From the NCBI GenBank assembly GCA_949752735.1, contig OX457042.1, forward strand, positions 26,098,900-26,162,899: a stretch of DNA of 64,000 nt, in the 5' to 3' direction. The notes under the pieces are model-generated. The model saw nothing but the letters and a program-made list of their open reading frames with translations, was not told where the DNA came from and made no database searches. Source of the DNA: Lumbricus terrestris (Eukaryota; Annelida; Clitellata; Crassiclitellata; Lumbricidae). Below, piece after piece: positions 1 through 16,186 of the stretch. A program made the translations under genes and the position numbers. How positions within the stretch are numbered: position 1 is the first letter of the stretch; each line of letters opens with the position of its first letter.

Positions 1-95
1 TATGCTTAAACACTGACCCAAGCCGATTTGAAAGTAAGTTAGTTTTCACGTTAAAACCGCACTTGCATGTTTCAAAAATTAGAAATCTTGCTCAC

Positions 96-4850
<4,755 letters not shown>

Positions 4851-6851
4851 CTGGAAAAGAACAGAATCATCACCATTTATCATTCAAATAATCGAATATT
4901 AAAATAAATGGTAAATGAGTATATAGGCTTGGTTGCCGATATGCATCAAGTAAACAATACAGCCGCCCCAAGTTGGGACACAACAGAGCAAACAGCCTAA
5001 CATTTCCGGGAAAGTAAGTCAACGAGTGAGTAAGGGTTAATGAAAAAGACAATTAAGCAGAAAATATTACTTTTAATAGCAACAACAAACATAGAGGGAC
5101 ACAATATTCACAAACGTTGAATCTAGCCGTTACACTGACAGGTAATCGGGTAAAAATATCTTAATAAAGTCATTTCTTAGAAAGTAGGTGAGTGCGTCAG
5201 TGTTCATAAACATTATAGCTATTTCAAATGTAGAGTAAAGCACCATAAAGCACTAAAACATATCACATTTCACTTCATAAAAACCAAAACATAATTTTGC
5301 TCCCTATAAACTAAAATAGTAAAATAATAATATTTTCTACATGAACACGCTTCTCGTGGACCTATACTTGGGGTCAACCTGAATTCCCTAATCCCCGAAA
5401 ACGCCGAAAATACACAAACGCCCAATTTCACGAAAAAGTTTTATGGAGAGTGGTTGAACTCCCGAAAGTAAATTAAATCCATGGCATAATAGAATTGTTA
5501 GTATCTTTGATAATACCGTTAAGTGTCTAAAAGTCACTACATTGAGTGTGTTGACCGTAACAAGGATTTGGGATCCGGTCGATATTCGTATCGGAGATTC
5601 GGGTTTCGGGCCGCACCCCTTTCTTACTGTTAGGATGAGGATGCAGCGCTCTATTCTCTCCCAATCTGGGACGCCCTTGTTATTTACTAAGTTCTGCAGC
5701 ATATCGACAACCGAGACAATGAACCGTTTACCAACTTAATATACATTCGTGAGCAGTTCGACTATCTCTCTGAACACGAAAGTAGCAACTGTAGCTACAT
5801 TCACTGAGCATTCCATTTTAGCCCGTATGTTTAGTGCTGGCATCGTGAAACTGAACGAGGCCAAAAATCGCATCTCGCAACAATGATTGCCATTCCAGCT
5901 AATAACCAATGCATTCCAAACAAATCCAAAATCTATGTACAAAACAATTTTGAACCGATTTTGTGTTTTGCTCCAACCGGCATCAGTGCATTGCATTGTA
6001 TTTTCACTTTGACATTGTTACCCCGGGATGAGATGGGCGCGAACCGAAGCCTCTGGTTTAGTATCTAACTGCACAAATAAATGACAACTTAAACAACGAA
6101 CAAATAACCTCGAGTCTGCACAAATAGCACACGTTAATTGCTTTTTAAAATTAATACCTGATCCCAACAACAAAATCAAAACATTAAACAAACTCCTTGC
6201 AAATTGCCATCAATTGAAGCCTCGTTTTGAACTCAGCAAGTGAGAGAAGAAGCAAATCATTAATTATTTTGTTGCGCTACACTAAGACATGTGGTAGGAG
6301 TAGCACTAATTGTACGCTTTATCTATTCTGTGATTGTAACCACCATTAAACAAACTTCAATTTAACGTTGATCTAGAGAAGGGGTAAGTTTAAAGACTTG
6401 CTTTAATTTTGGTAGATTTATTTTGGGTGAAAGTTTTAATTTAATTTATATAATTAGGCCCATTTCAAGAAATTGCGTCAATTGCCCCTGTGAATAAAAG
6501 GAGTTTATTGTTTGAGGTTAAAGGCTTCAATTGAACTTCATACTTTATTGTTCATTCCATGATCAATGCGAATATTTATTTATTCAAAGACTTAATCATT
6601 TATTTACTAATTTACTGTTATAGAAATAGGAAGATAATTTCAACTAAGATTTGCTACACCAAGCAAGCAGTTCTCGGTTGAGTTTCTTGAAAATGGGTGT
6701 ACATACTCAGTCGCCACGTTTTTTTCAAAAGAACAACCAATAAGGCGATAATTATCGTATTAATGTTGAAAACCGATTCTAAAACATCGACAGTTACTAG
6801 CTTTTACCAAACTGGGTCGGGTCAAACTTGGGTCACATAGCTTAGCCGTCG
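4851..6851. other. Intergenic region between divergent genes
   Basis: No convincing exon is seen. It must contain the Scm promoter and any non-coding first exon, together with the upstream region of the plus-strand gene. ORFs of 60-100 codons here have no recognisable family and no coding look. Confidence 0.4.
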
Positions 6852-6860
6852 CTATAAATA
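6852..6860 (+). promoter_or_regulatory. TATA box of the plus-strand gene
   Basis: CTATAAATA lies about 63 bp upstream of the ATG at 6915. A TATA-driven start would fall near 6880-6890. A short upstream ORF starts at 6900 and overlaps the main ATG. Confidence 0.5.
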
Positions 6861-6914
6861 GAACATCTAGTTATCATTATTCAAAGTTTTTCGTTAGTAC
6901 ATGGTTAATTGGTT

Positions 6915-6957
6915 ATGGCAGAAGGCGGCGAAATAAGTTATAGAAGTCCGTATGGAG
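6915..6957 (+). CDS. Candidate first coding exon of an unrecognised gene
   Basis: The ATG in TTATGGCAG opens MAEGGEISYRSPYG plus one base and then a good GGTAATTT donor. It sits just downstream of a TATA box and points away from Scm. Its phase fits the exon at 9127. The product is not recognised, and the evidence is the context and splice site only. Confidence 0.45.
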
Positions 6958-7537
6958 GTAATTTATTTAATTGCTCAATAAGTTGTTTTTTAACTTCAGT
7001 TTCGTGCTAGGACAACGCGATTTTGATCAATCTTTGATTATTTGTGTGGTTGGGTCTGAAGTGCGGATCCAGCTGCCATGATGCTCTCTGCTCCTTGATA
7101 ATAATATAATAATAAAATGTAATGCTATGCGATTTAAATTAATGTAACATAAGACTTTATAATTGATCCCATGGGTCATGAATGCAATCCCAACAGATGT
7201 TGTAGAAATTATGAAAAATGCCGACAGTATAGTCTGGGACTACAGGCAAACTTGTATAAATATTTACACTGAGCTGCTGGTTTAATTATAGTACAATTTT
7301 GGGGTTCTGGTAGACCTATCTTTGCAGTGCCACAATGATGAGGCATTTTGAGGAGATTACAAGTAACTTCATAGTGACTGATTTCTTCCAATATTTTTAT
7401 ATTAATATTTCCAATACTCATTGCACAGCAAAAAGTTATATTAAGTGAAAAACTGCTTTAACCAAGATAGTTTTACAAAATGCAAAGTAAAACATCAATG
7501 CCCCATAGGTTGAGAAAACCCTTATTTCGTACTCTAA

Positions 7538-7690
7538 AGCCCTTGAGCTGGCAGTACATGAATAGCACGATCCTGGACACAAAGCCAGTGCATTGCGTGA
7601 TTGACAGTTCATTTCAAAGTTTACAAGCGGTATTGGCTAGTGTCAGAGGCACGCACACAAAAACAACTTATGCAGGGTTATTGCCGTTCA
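7538..7690 (-). repeat. Decayed SINE fragment
   Basis: Resembles 21018-21160 word for word in places: CTGGACACAAAGCCAGTG against CTGGACACGAGGCCAGTG, and GTCAGAGGCACGCAC against GACAGAGGCACGTGT. It is the same tRNA-derived family, diverged and without its head. Confidence 0.6.
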
Positions 7691-9126
7691 TAGCAGACCT
7701 GTGGAAGCCCCAAATCTTTCAATTACAGACCCAGCACGCTGACCCAGTGGACCATCAGGTTATATGCTTACTGGCTACTTACTTACATATAATAATATTA
7801 TGCAAGTTACGGCTTTTATGTCGGTTAATTTAAGATTAAGTCCAGTGTGTGGTCAATGCCTTTTAAGTTTTTGCAGATCAGAAAAGAACGTGACACTTTG
7901 AAATTTTTCAGCTGCGGTTGACGATATAAGTGACACAACTGTGCGAGTCTGTTTGGTGATTCCGGGCTTAAAAAGAAAGAGAATGAAGAAACGAATTGCC
8001 AATGGAGAGCTTAACGTTGGTTTCGATACAAGGTGTTGTAAATGCACTCCATCTTTTGCTAACATTTTCTCATTTTGCCCTACATGGCACATTCAAGTGC
8101 ACTGCAATCAGACAAGGCTACAATAAGTCGGATAATTTCTGGATGTTTTACGTACTGTACCATCTCTGGCAGAAGATTGAATTGCTGTGCCGACATCAGA
8201 GGCCTATGTGGATAGAATTTTCTTACTGTGTAGCACTGTAGCCTCTTGACTTGCAGATGCAGAAATAGAACAAGCCAGAACCCGGAGATGATTTTTTTAA
8301 CACTTAATAAACAACTTGTGAATTAATTACGGGTTACTGGGTATTGCTGCAGCTGCAATGTGTTACCCATCTATTGGAACACATGAAGCAATTACAGAAC
8401 AACACTTGTAGCCTACTAGTTAATATTTGATGGCATATAATATATAGACAGTTGCTGTCATTCAATGCAAATATATAGACGTGAAGACTGAAACGTATAT
8501 ATGTTTCAGTTACTGAAATAAAAAAGATAATTTTAATTTTTTTTAATTTGAACTTAAATACAAATTACAAGCCCAAAACTGAATAAAAAACTGAAAGCTA
8601 ATTATTTTCAAAGCTGATATAGCATTGCTGTGTATGCCATTTAATTACTTTTGGTAAGGTGTCTTCTACACTTTCAGGGATATAAATCTAGGTTCTATTT
8701 AAAAGATGTTCAGAATATTGATTAGCTCAGAAGCAACGTAAATTGATGGGTTACAGAACCATTTAAGATGTTTATTGACTTTCATTGTCTAGGTCAATCG
8801 ACTTGAAAATGAGGCTGGACACCCAGGAAAACGGCAAAAAGAAGTCTGAACATTATCAATACAACATTAAGCGACTTCCACATGATATTGTACCTGACAG
8901 GTCGCGGTACACAGTGCGTATTTTCATTGTTAGTAGGTAGAACAGAGGTTAAGATATGGTGAGGTTATTCTGAGCTTAGCTACAAGAAGTTGTGGGTTTG
9001 AAAAGCTTTTGACTGAAGCATAAACATCTTGACAACTTTTTTACCTTCCTTAAATAATATCTGGTCCGTCTGTTCGTCAAAGCATTCACATTGTGGGACT
9101 TGTGAAGGTGCTCTTTTTCTCTTCAG

Positions 9127-9318
9127 AATTCCGTAAACCAGCATTGGATGAAGAATTGAAGACCCTAGACATAGAACCAGCACTTAGCCGGATCTTTACT
9201 GCTTACTTAACAACTTATGAAGGCAGCAAATTATGCTGCATGGCAACAGAAACACGTGCTAAAAATTGGCCAAGATTGTTACAGAAGTTGTACTCGCAAA
9301 TGCATGATCATCAGTTAA
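9127..9318 (+). CDS. Candidate exon 2 of the unrecognised plus-strand gene
   Basis: After a good TTTTCTCTTCAG acceptor, about 63 codons read FRKPALDEELKTLDIEPALS and continue through a soluble, helix-like sequence with evenly mixed charged and hydrophobic residues (ETRAKNWPRLLQKLYSQMHD). This looks like true coding sequence in an AT-rich region. Joining to 6957 is in phase and makes a Glu codon at the boundary. The donor is unsure; GTATATAT after 9318 is a weak choice. I do not recognise the family and assign no function. The 2.2-kb intron before it holds only a SINE fragment at about 7538. Confidence 0.5.
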
Positions 9319-9405
9319 GTATATATTATCAATAGACCACAGATTCACATAAATCCCAGAATTCGAACACTATTAGTTTTTGCATGTATTATTAAAGTAA
9401 AGGTT

Positions 9406-9674
9406 TGCCCATACTCGCTTGCGAGCGTTGGGCCCGGTGCTGATCCCCGGTGTTAAGCCATCAGCCCTTAGGTGGCAATTGCCATACATCGGCGGTAGGT
9501 GGCCAGGTCTTGCCGCCGAACCCAAGGTTACCTGCGCAGTGACACTGCTACTCATTTTCACACTCCCATCTGGCGAGTGGCGGCTGAGTCAACCTTAAGG
9601 GGCCACCGAGATTAGATCCCGGTTCCTTCTGTTCTTCGTGCCAGCGTGTTACCAATCAGCCACCGCACCGCCCC
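9406..9674 (-). repeat. tRNA-derived SINE
   Basis: Read on the minus strand, the head has a box-A-like GGTGGCTGATTGGTAACACG and a box-B-like AACCGGGATCTAATC 40-50 bases later, as in a tRNA gene. A non-tRNA body follows. This is a dispersed repeat rather than a functional tRNA: no acceptor stem or proper anticodon arm can be folded by eye. Confidence 0.6.
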
Positions 9675-9753
9675 GAATGTATGTATTTTTACTATTTATT
9701 TATTTAAGCATGAAGTAGAAATAATCCCTTAGGAACAAAACTGTTGTTTGGAG

Positions 9754-9854
9754 TAAGAAATGTTATCTCCGAGAACTATGGCCAGTTTTCACTGCATCCC
9801 GAAATATGCCGCAGAATGCTGTGGCAATTCGGCACTGGACCCAGATGGAAAGAC
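9754..9854 (+). CDS. Possible exon 3 of the unrecognised plus-strand gene
   Basis: A short open stretch ends at a good GACGTGAGA donor. Two acceptors (AG at 9753 or 9757) give two different frames, one reading ENYGQFSLHPEICRRMLWQF and one reading FHCIPKYAAECCGNSALDPD. I cannot decide between them and recognise neither. Confidence 0.3.
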
Positions 9855-12350
9855 GTGAGAATATTAACTATTAATTATTTTTTTCTTTCTACTTCTACTA
9901 CCACTGCAGTTGCTGCCACTTCTTCTACCACTGCTACTACTAATACTACTATTATTACGACTACTACTATTGTTACTATTCACATGTTTCTGTTTATTTA
10001 TATCCAGGTCGAAGATGGCAAAGTACTTTTGCTGCTGCACAAGGCTAAGCCAACATCATGGGTTCAGGCTTTGTCATCAACCGGTTTAGAGACAGATCAG
10101 GGAGTTTAGATGGGCTATACTGTCTCCAATATTAATCACTTCACTGTAATGGTATTACTAGTATTGAGATTACTATTGGTATCCATTTTCCTATCGATTC
10201 ATTGATTATCTGCACATAAGAATCTGAGAACGTTTCTGTCATCATGTTGTCACGCTTTGGAGATTAACGTATAACTTGGTGTTTTTTCGATGTGCTGACG
10301 CTATGGCACTTGAATCGCCCCCAAAGGGTAAGGCTTTTGGACAAATAACTAAAAATATACACTGCAAGGAAGTCACAAAATAGGCAAAATGATCAGCTTA
10401 ATTTGAAGGTCCTTTAAATTGCTATTTTGATGACATGCTTGGTTAATATGACCAGAACAGATTTAAGATCAGATACCACTTGCTAGCTGTTATTTGCCAT
10501 CTATATGCCAGCTGTCCCATTGTATGGTTGCCTTGACTTTCTATATACTGATCCACATTTATAGAATTTACTGCCACTGGCCTTGAAAGACCTTTCTGCT
10601 TCACTTAGCTTATTTTGCAAAGAATTCAAGTTTTCTTTTTGTAGGCCCTTGTCCTTTTTGAGGTTGCGTTAAATGTCGTTAAATATCTGATGAATAATAA
10701 CGAGATACCAAACCATTTATGACGTGATAGGTATTTTTATTTGTTCATATCTTACTTAATATGTGGAACAGACATAATCGTGATAATCTTTGCAGACCCT
10801 CTTACAACACCATTCGCTTATCGTGAGCTAGCAAGGTTGCATTTCAAGGCCAAAAATATTTGGGTCAAACACATCCTGACAAAGAAGAATGTGCATTAAG
10901 AGTACACCGGAGGCCTAAGGGGTGTCTGTGAAACTTCCTTATAAGGCGGTATTTGGGAGAGCTATTGCAGTTCTCATTTTGCAGCAAGGTCATTTATGAA
11001 GGCGAATGAGGTTAATTCCTATATGTCAATTCAATTTCACATATGTGACTTTTGTTTTGGAATGCTTAGAGGGATTAATTGTACTTTATGTTAGGAGCTA
11101 CTTTCCTACCGCATCAATTATGTTGGTCAGTGGTTCCCAACTTTTTTTGACTTAGAGGCCGCTTTTTCTAAGTTGGAGGACACGAGGGCCACTTTTTCTT
11201 AGTTGAAGGACATTAGTGGCCACAAGGCTAAAATTTAATTAACTAAAAGCATATGATATTGTTATAATTCAATCAAAATAGAAAGCTTGATGTTATTTAC
11301 AGACATCAAAATAAATTATTTGTAATAGAAAATAATGTGTTCTAGCGTGTCCAAATTTTCAATTTTTCATATATTTTTGTAATTCTTTGAGAGATGAGTG
11401 TCAATTTTTAGGCCTAGCGGGCATCTTTTGGCCCACGGGTTGGGAACCACTGGTCTAAATTATAACGGTTTGAATTCAGCCTCTCGAACTTAGACCCTGG
11501 CAGTTTTCTGAATTCTTGTCATCATGAAGATTGTTGTAAAATGCTTCAATGTATCTGCTGAGTTTAATGGTGATGTAATTTCAATATCCTCGTGTGTGTA
11601 TACAATATACATGTGTTCTGTGCTTTTGAGGATACATAGCGGATAATTGTCAAGGATGTGCGGATAATTGTCAAGGATGTGCGGTCATATACCTGATGAG
11701 GTTTTCTTTTGCCTGTTGTTTCAAATGTTGTGCAGAATTTGTAACCTTTTATAAAGTAGAATGATCCCTTAGATTTTTTATTTCGTTTATTGAAAAGAAT
11801 TTAATAGTCATGGATGTCTCATAGGATATTTCAGTAGGATATTTTCAGTGTTCGGATTAAAATTACTTGCTTCAGGACTGTTTAGAGTATCAAAACATCT
11901 CTATCAGCTGGCCATGGGAACACAATAGAATGTTTACATGTTTAGGGAAAAAATCTTTACATGCTACCTACTGTTCTTTTTTATTGCAGGTCTTTTAAGT
12001 TTTATTGCATTTTATTGAGTCAAGCTTTGCAAACCCAGTGAATAATTGCTGAAAAGTACTTGCTTTAGACTGTTTTCAATGATCAATTCTCTGTCTTTTA
12101 TGTTTAGATTATAAATAAATTTTTACGAGATGCAAAAGTTTTGCAGATTTTGTTTGATTATAATTTGGAAGAGTGCATTTATTATACCTATTGTAGGTCA
12201 AAGTACTGCAGCTTAATCTTTGTATGCATTGCATACCCAAATACATATACTTGTTGTCGTCAACTTTAGTGCCTGCAGTTGCTAGAATTTAAAAAACTTG
12301 AAACCGGTCAAAACTCGTTGACAGATGAATGTACACATAGACAGTTGAAC
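9855..12350. other. Gene-free stretch
   Basis: AT-rich, with an ACT/ATT-rich microsatellite-like run at 9885-9975 and the MITE at 11128-11452. No further exon of the plus-strand gene could be supported. Confidence 0.4.
11128..11452. mobile_element. hAT-like MITE
   Basis: 325-bp non-coding element with perfect 14-bp terminal inverted repeats CAGTGGTTCCCAAC and GTTGGGAACCACTG. The flanks (ATGTTGGT and GTCTAAAT) do not form a convincing 8-bp duplication, so it is probably old or rearranged. Confidence 0.65.
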
Positions 12351-12374
12351 GTATGTTTTACTCTGCAATGCAGT

Positions 12375-12520
12375 ACCGATTAGTTTTTCTCTTTGGTTTA
12401 AGGCTTGTTGTTGTTTACGACACTGTAATATCAAGCATGATCAGCGTCACCCTCCTCCTTTCTCCAGGCATGAGTCTGGCACCACCAAAGTACTGGCGGG
12501 GTGGAGTTGTCTTTGGTGTA
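12375..12520 (+). repeat. Dispersed repeat, copy 1
   Basis: The stretch around 12420-12490 (GTCACCCTCCTCCTTTCTCC then AGGC.TG.G.CTGGCA) is also present at 24385-24440. An 82-codon ORF across it looks membrane-like but is explained by the repeat. Confidence 0.55.
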
Positions 12521-13268
12521 AGATTTATGTATGTAGCATACATATTCACAGCACTTGGTCTGTCTGGGTATCTTTATGTAAAGTGCTTCTCACAAGCCTA
12601 GCTGTTCGGTTTTGTTCTAACCTGTCTTTTACTCTGAAATTATTGTCTCCCAAGTTCAGCTGATAGTATTCAGAAACTGCAACACAAAAACTTTAACCAC
12701 ATAATTATTCTGCTTGTTTACAACCATTGTTGGATCCAGAAGTTCATACAGTGATACTGGCAAGACAAACTGACAGACAGACAGACACGTTACTACTGCG
12801 ACTGCATTATAGCAACGTACAAACAGTTGATCATTGTTCTAAATGTATCCGGTAAAAACTCGTAATTTATTGGAGAAATTCAGTCAGCAAACCACAACAT
12901 CCCATATGGCTGGACAGTGGGAGGCCACAAGTGGGACTACAGCTGGTAAACAAGACTGTAATTAACTTTGCTAACTTGACCTCACACAACGTGTAGCTTA
13001 TGGACACCTTGAGTTTTAAGTGGCCTCTCCAAAGTTTCACACGAGTATTGATATTCTGCAGGACACCATTCGTGGCTACAAACAACAGTGAAAGGGTGAC
13101 TAATACCAGCAGTCAGTGGCTATCCACAGGTTACATACGCAGGGAGGGGTCACCGGATTTAGGTGATTTGCATATGGGTGAATATGGTGGAGGAGGGAGG
13201 AGGGTCTCAACAAAATGTACATACGAACAAAAAATTTCTAATTATGACGTTCACAATAACCTATTGAA

Positions 13269-13412
13269 AACTATTGTCCTAAATAATTATTTAAAACTAT
13301 TATCCCAAATAATTATTTAAAACTATTATCCTAAATAATTATTTAAAACTATTATCCTAAATAATTATTTAAAACTATTATCCTAAATAATTATTTAAAA
13401 CTATTGTCCTAT
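13269..13412. repeat. 26-bp minisatellite, 5.5 copies
   Basis: Tandem units start at 13269, 13295, 13321, 13347, 13373 and 13399 (the last partial). The unit is of the type AACTATTATCCTAAATAATT plus ATTTAA. Copies differ only at one or two positions. Confidence 0.95.
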
Positions 13413-16018
13413 GGTCATTCGATGTCATTTGTTTAACCACCCTCATCCATGTCTTATTGTTATTATTACAATTATTCTTATTATTATTAAATTCTGTTCA
13501 GATCTAAACAGTAAACCATAACAGTCAACAAATTTAAGCTGGTGAATATGATGTTTAACAATACAATAGATGGTAGTCTACGGTAAAATGTGTTATAGAA
13601 GACTTTAGCTAATTAACTTTTGTAAGGGACGGGGTAGAGAAGCTTATTTGTACATACGCATGGGGGTCCGCATAATGTATGAGTTGCAACGGGGGTGGGG
13701 TAGAAAGTACAATTTGTTGCGCACATAATATTTGGATTGACTGAAAATGACAAGTATATAGCATCGATCACATAATTATCATCAAGAAAGCGATTTAAAC
13801 TTGTAAGAACAGAAACTAAAACTGTTTATAGTATTCACCATTTAACGACAGCATGTAGCTGTGTTGCAAACTAACAACGTCTGACTTCCACCACTATATT
13901 TTGTTTTAAAAGACTACCTAGACCTAGTAGCAAAACGACTGGGGGTACTGCACCCCAATGGGTAGTGGATGTATGAACCAAAGAGAGTTACGTTAGAGCC
14001 ATTTTATGTTATGTCATTGCTCGATAGAAATTGAATCAACCTAATCCCAGAAAAATAGCGACATCTTCGGTTGTGATTTGTATTCCTACGAACTACATTT
14101 AAACAACAACAGTAAACAATTGCATGACTAATATTAATTTTGCTAACATTCTTGCTACTTAAAGCAATTTACTCCCGTCTCCATCGCAAGCGAGGCATGT
14201 TGACCCGCTCTAAGCAGACTACAACCCCTCCAACCTCTATCTAAACTGGAACAATATGTCGAGGTTAAGAAGGTCCTTGGCATGAAATCATCATAAAAGA
14301 AGACCACTTGAAGTTGTGCACCTAATTTGTAGCAGTTTCCCATTAGCTCTCAAAAACGCTCAAACATACAAGACATAATTAGCATCAGTGTAATTAACAT
14401 TATTACCGTAAGTAGCCAACCAACTGAATTGCGAATATATGCTTGATTAAAGACAATACAAACGAGGCCACAACATCACTTGAATTAACAACACTGAGAG
14501 GCACGCACTGGATAAGACAAATGACCTGGGATAATGGAGATCATTTTATTCTTACCCATCGCCATTAAATGGCTGCCATCATGAACTGATGGTGATAACG
14601 AGTAACAATAACCCATTGGAGTTTGAAGAAATAGACTATAATTTATATATATATGCATGTATGTATATATATATTATAAATGAGCCACTCCTATTTAGGA
14701 TCTAAAAGCAGTGAACATTCAAATTATCGCACAGCCATTTGGAGCAAGCAGTTCAGGAATGATGTTGTAATACGATTACCAGTACGCTTTCAAGAAATGC
14801 AGAAATTGATTGTACCTTTGGAATGTAGTTATGCTTAGGAGCAACCACCGACTTCTGCCTTAAGTAACTAGCTCAGATTCGGCTTAGATATCCCAGGATT
14901 TAAGAAATAAAGATTAGGATCTTCCTTGTTTCCAGCATAGCCTGCAATATTATGACAAATATTCAGTCGTGTTGTGCAAATAACGTAAGTCTAAGAACAT
15001 GACCAAAGGATATCTAAGGAGGTATTGATAAACGAAAATGCCATATAAACTTTTGGTTACAAATTAACAAATTTGGTCACAATTCACAGAAAACACAGAA
15101 TGATGTAGAATCTGTGCATTCAGATTAAAGCAATCACTATTCAAATTATTCAAGCCAGTTCAGAAGTGACAAATGCATCAGAGAGTGAAACAGGGAAAAA
15201 ATTAACTCCATACGGTGAGTCTGTCCCCATTCCCACCCAATCTATCCCCATCTAGTCTGTCCCTATCCTCACGTGGTTCGTGTCTATTCCAAAAAAGATA
15301 GTCTTCACAAATGAACAGTAACAGCTCTTAAAACAAAGCATACTTCAAATTCAAAACTTTTCATTGCTATTTGTCGCTAGCACTGGCCAATAAAAAATGG
15401 ACTCATTTAGACTCAAAACTGACAATTCCATGCAGGGGACAATGCTAAAACCTTAACCATGGGAATTGCCATGCTATTATTTCCATCCAACGGTACTACC
15501 ATAAGCCTTTATAGCATCCCTACGGTATTACCGTAAGTTGTGACACGGTCACCATCGATTTTTACCAATGTAGCGCCATTTTCTCCATTACCATGTCACG
15601 CTCTATTCTGCACAATTAAAATGAAAACACTATTGGCAACAGATTCCGAACAACCAAAAATGACCCATGATCAGCAGTAAACAAACCATTGCTTTGTAAC
15701 AAAGTCAAACAAAACGTGTTGCCTAGCCTCACAACATTTCAATATGTAAAATGTAAAGTTGTCCTGCACATATATATATATATATATATACATATCATGC
15801 ATCATTATTATTGGACCTATAAGAAAAATTAATTTTTTAAAATACAATAACATGCAGGTGATTATACCCCCTTCGAATAGTAAAACCTTTGTACATTTCA
15901 CAAGCAAAAAATTTGTAAACAGGAATTCTTGACAAGATTTTGGCAACAAAATAAATTGTTGTGGAAATTTGTTGGAACGCATCTTCGAGCCAATAACCAC
16001 ACTCGGAAATCCCGTCTT
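13413..16018. other. Intergenic region 3' of the GGT gene
   Basis: No gene seen. It holds short AT-dinucleotide runs (about 14642-14675 and 15770-15791). The region separates the 3' end of the gamma-glutamyltransferase gene from the plus-strand gene, which points toward it. Confidence 0.4.
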
Positions 16019-16186
16019 TCAAAAACCGTCGGGTTTTCCCTTCTTCCGCCAATCGCAGATAGCTGTCAGACAGCCATCCGGATGCTGAGGTTGGTGACAG
16101 GTGGATTTTACCAGCTGCACGACGGAAGGAAAACCCGAGTGCGGCGCCAGCTTGTGACCTTTCTTCGCCAGGCCGATGCGAACGCC
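16019..16186 (-). CDS. ggt: GGT exon 12 with stop codon
   Basis: Encodes GVRIGLAKKGHKLAPHSGFP, SVVQLVKSTCHQPQHPDGCL and TAICDWRKKGKPDGF then TGA. The ending resembles the AxSDxRKGGxPxGY terminus of the family. Confidence 0.93.
   Translation of the reverse strand, partial: GVRIGLAKKGHKLAPHSGFPSVVQLVKSTCHQPQHPDGCLTAICDWRKKGKPDGF

Noticed and set aside
8793..8903. Possible exon (MRLDTQENGKKKSEHYQYNI...) after a CATTGTCTAG acceptor
   Set aside because: Its phase fits neither the exon at 6915 nor the one at 9127, and the product is not recognised.
12353..12601. 82-codon ORF with a membrane-like C-terminus, at first taken as a last exon of the plus-strand gene
   Set aside because: Its central part is repeated at 24385-24440 in an unrelated place, so it is an interspersed repeat.
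13269..13412. Possible CRISPR-like array of regular repeats
   Set aside because: Units are directly adjacent 26-bp copies without spacers, and the DNA is from an animal; it is a minisatellite.
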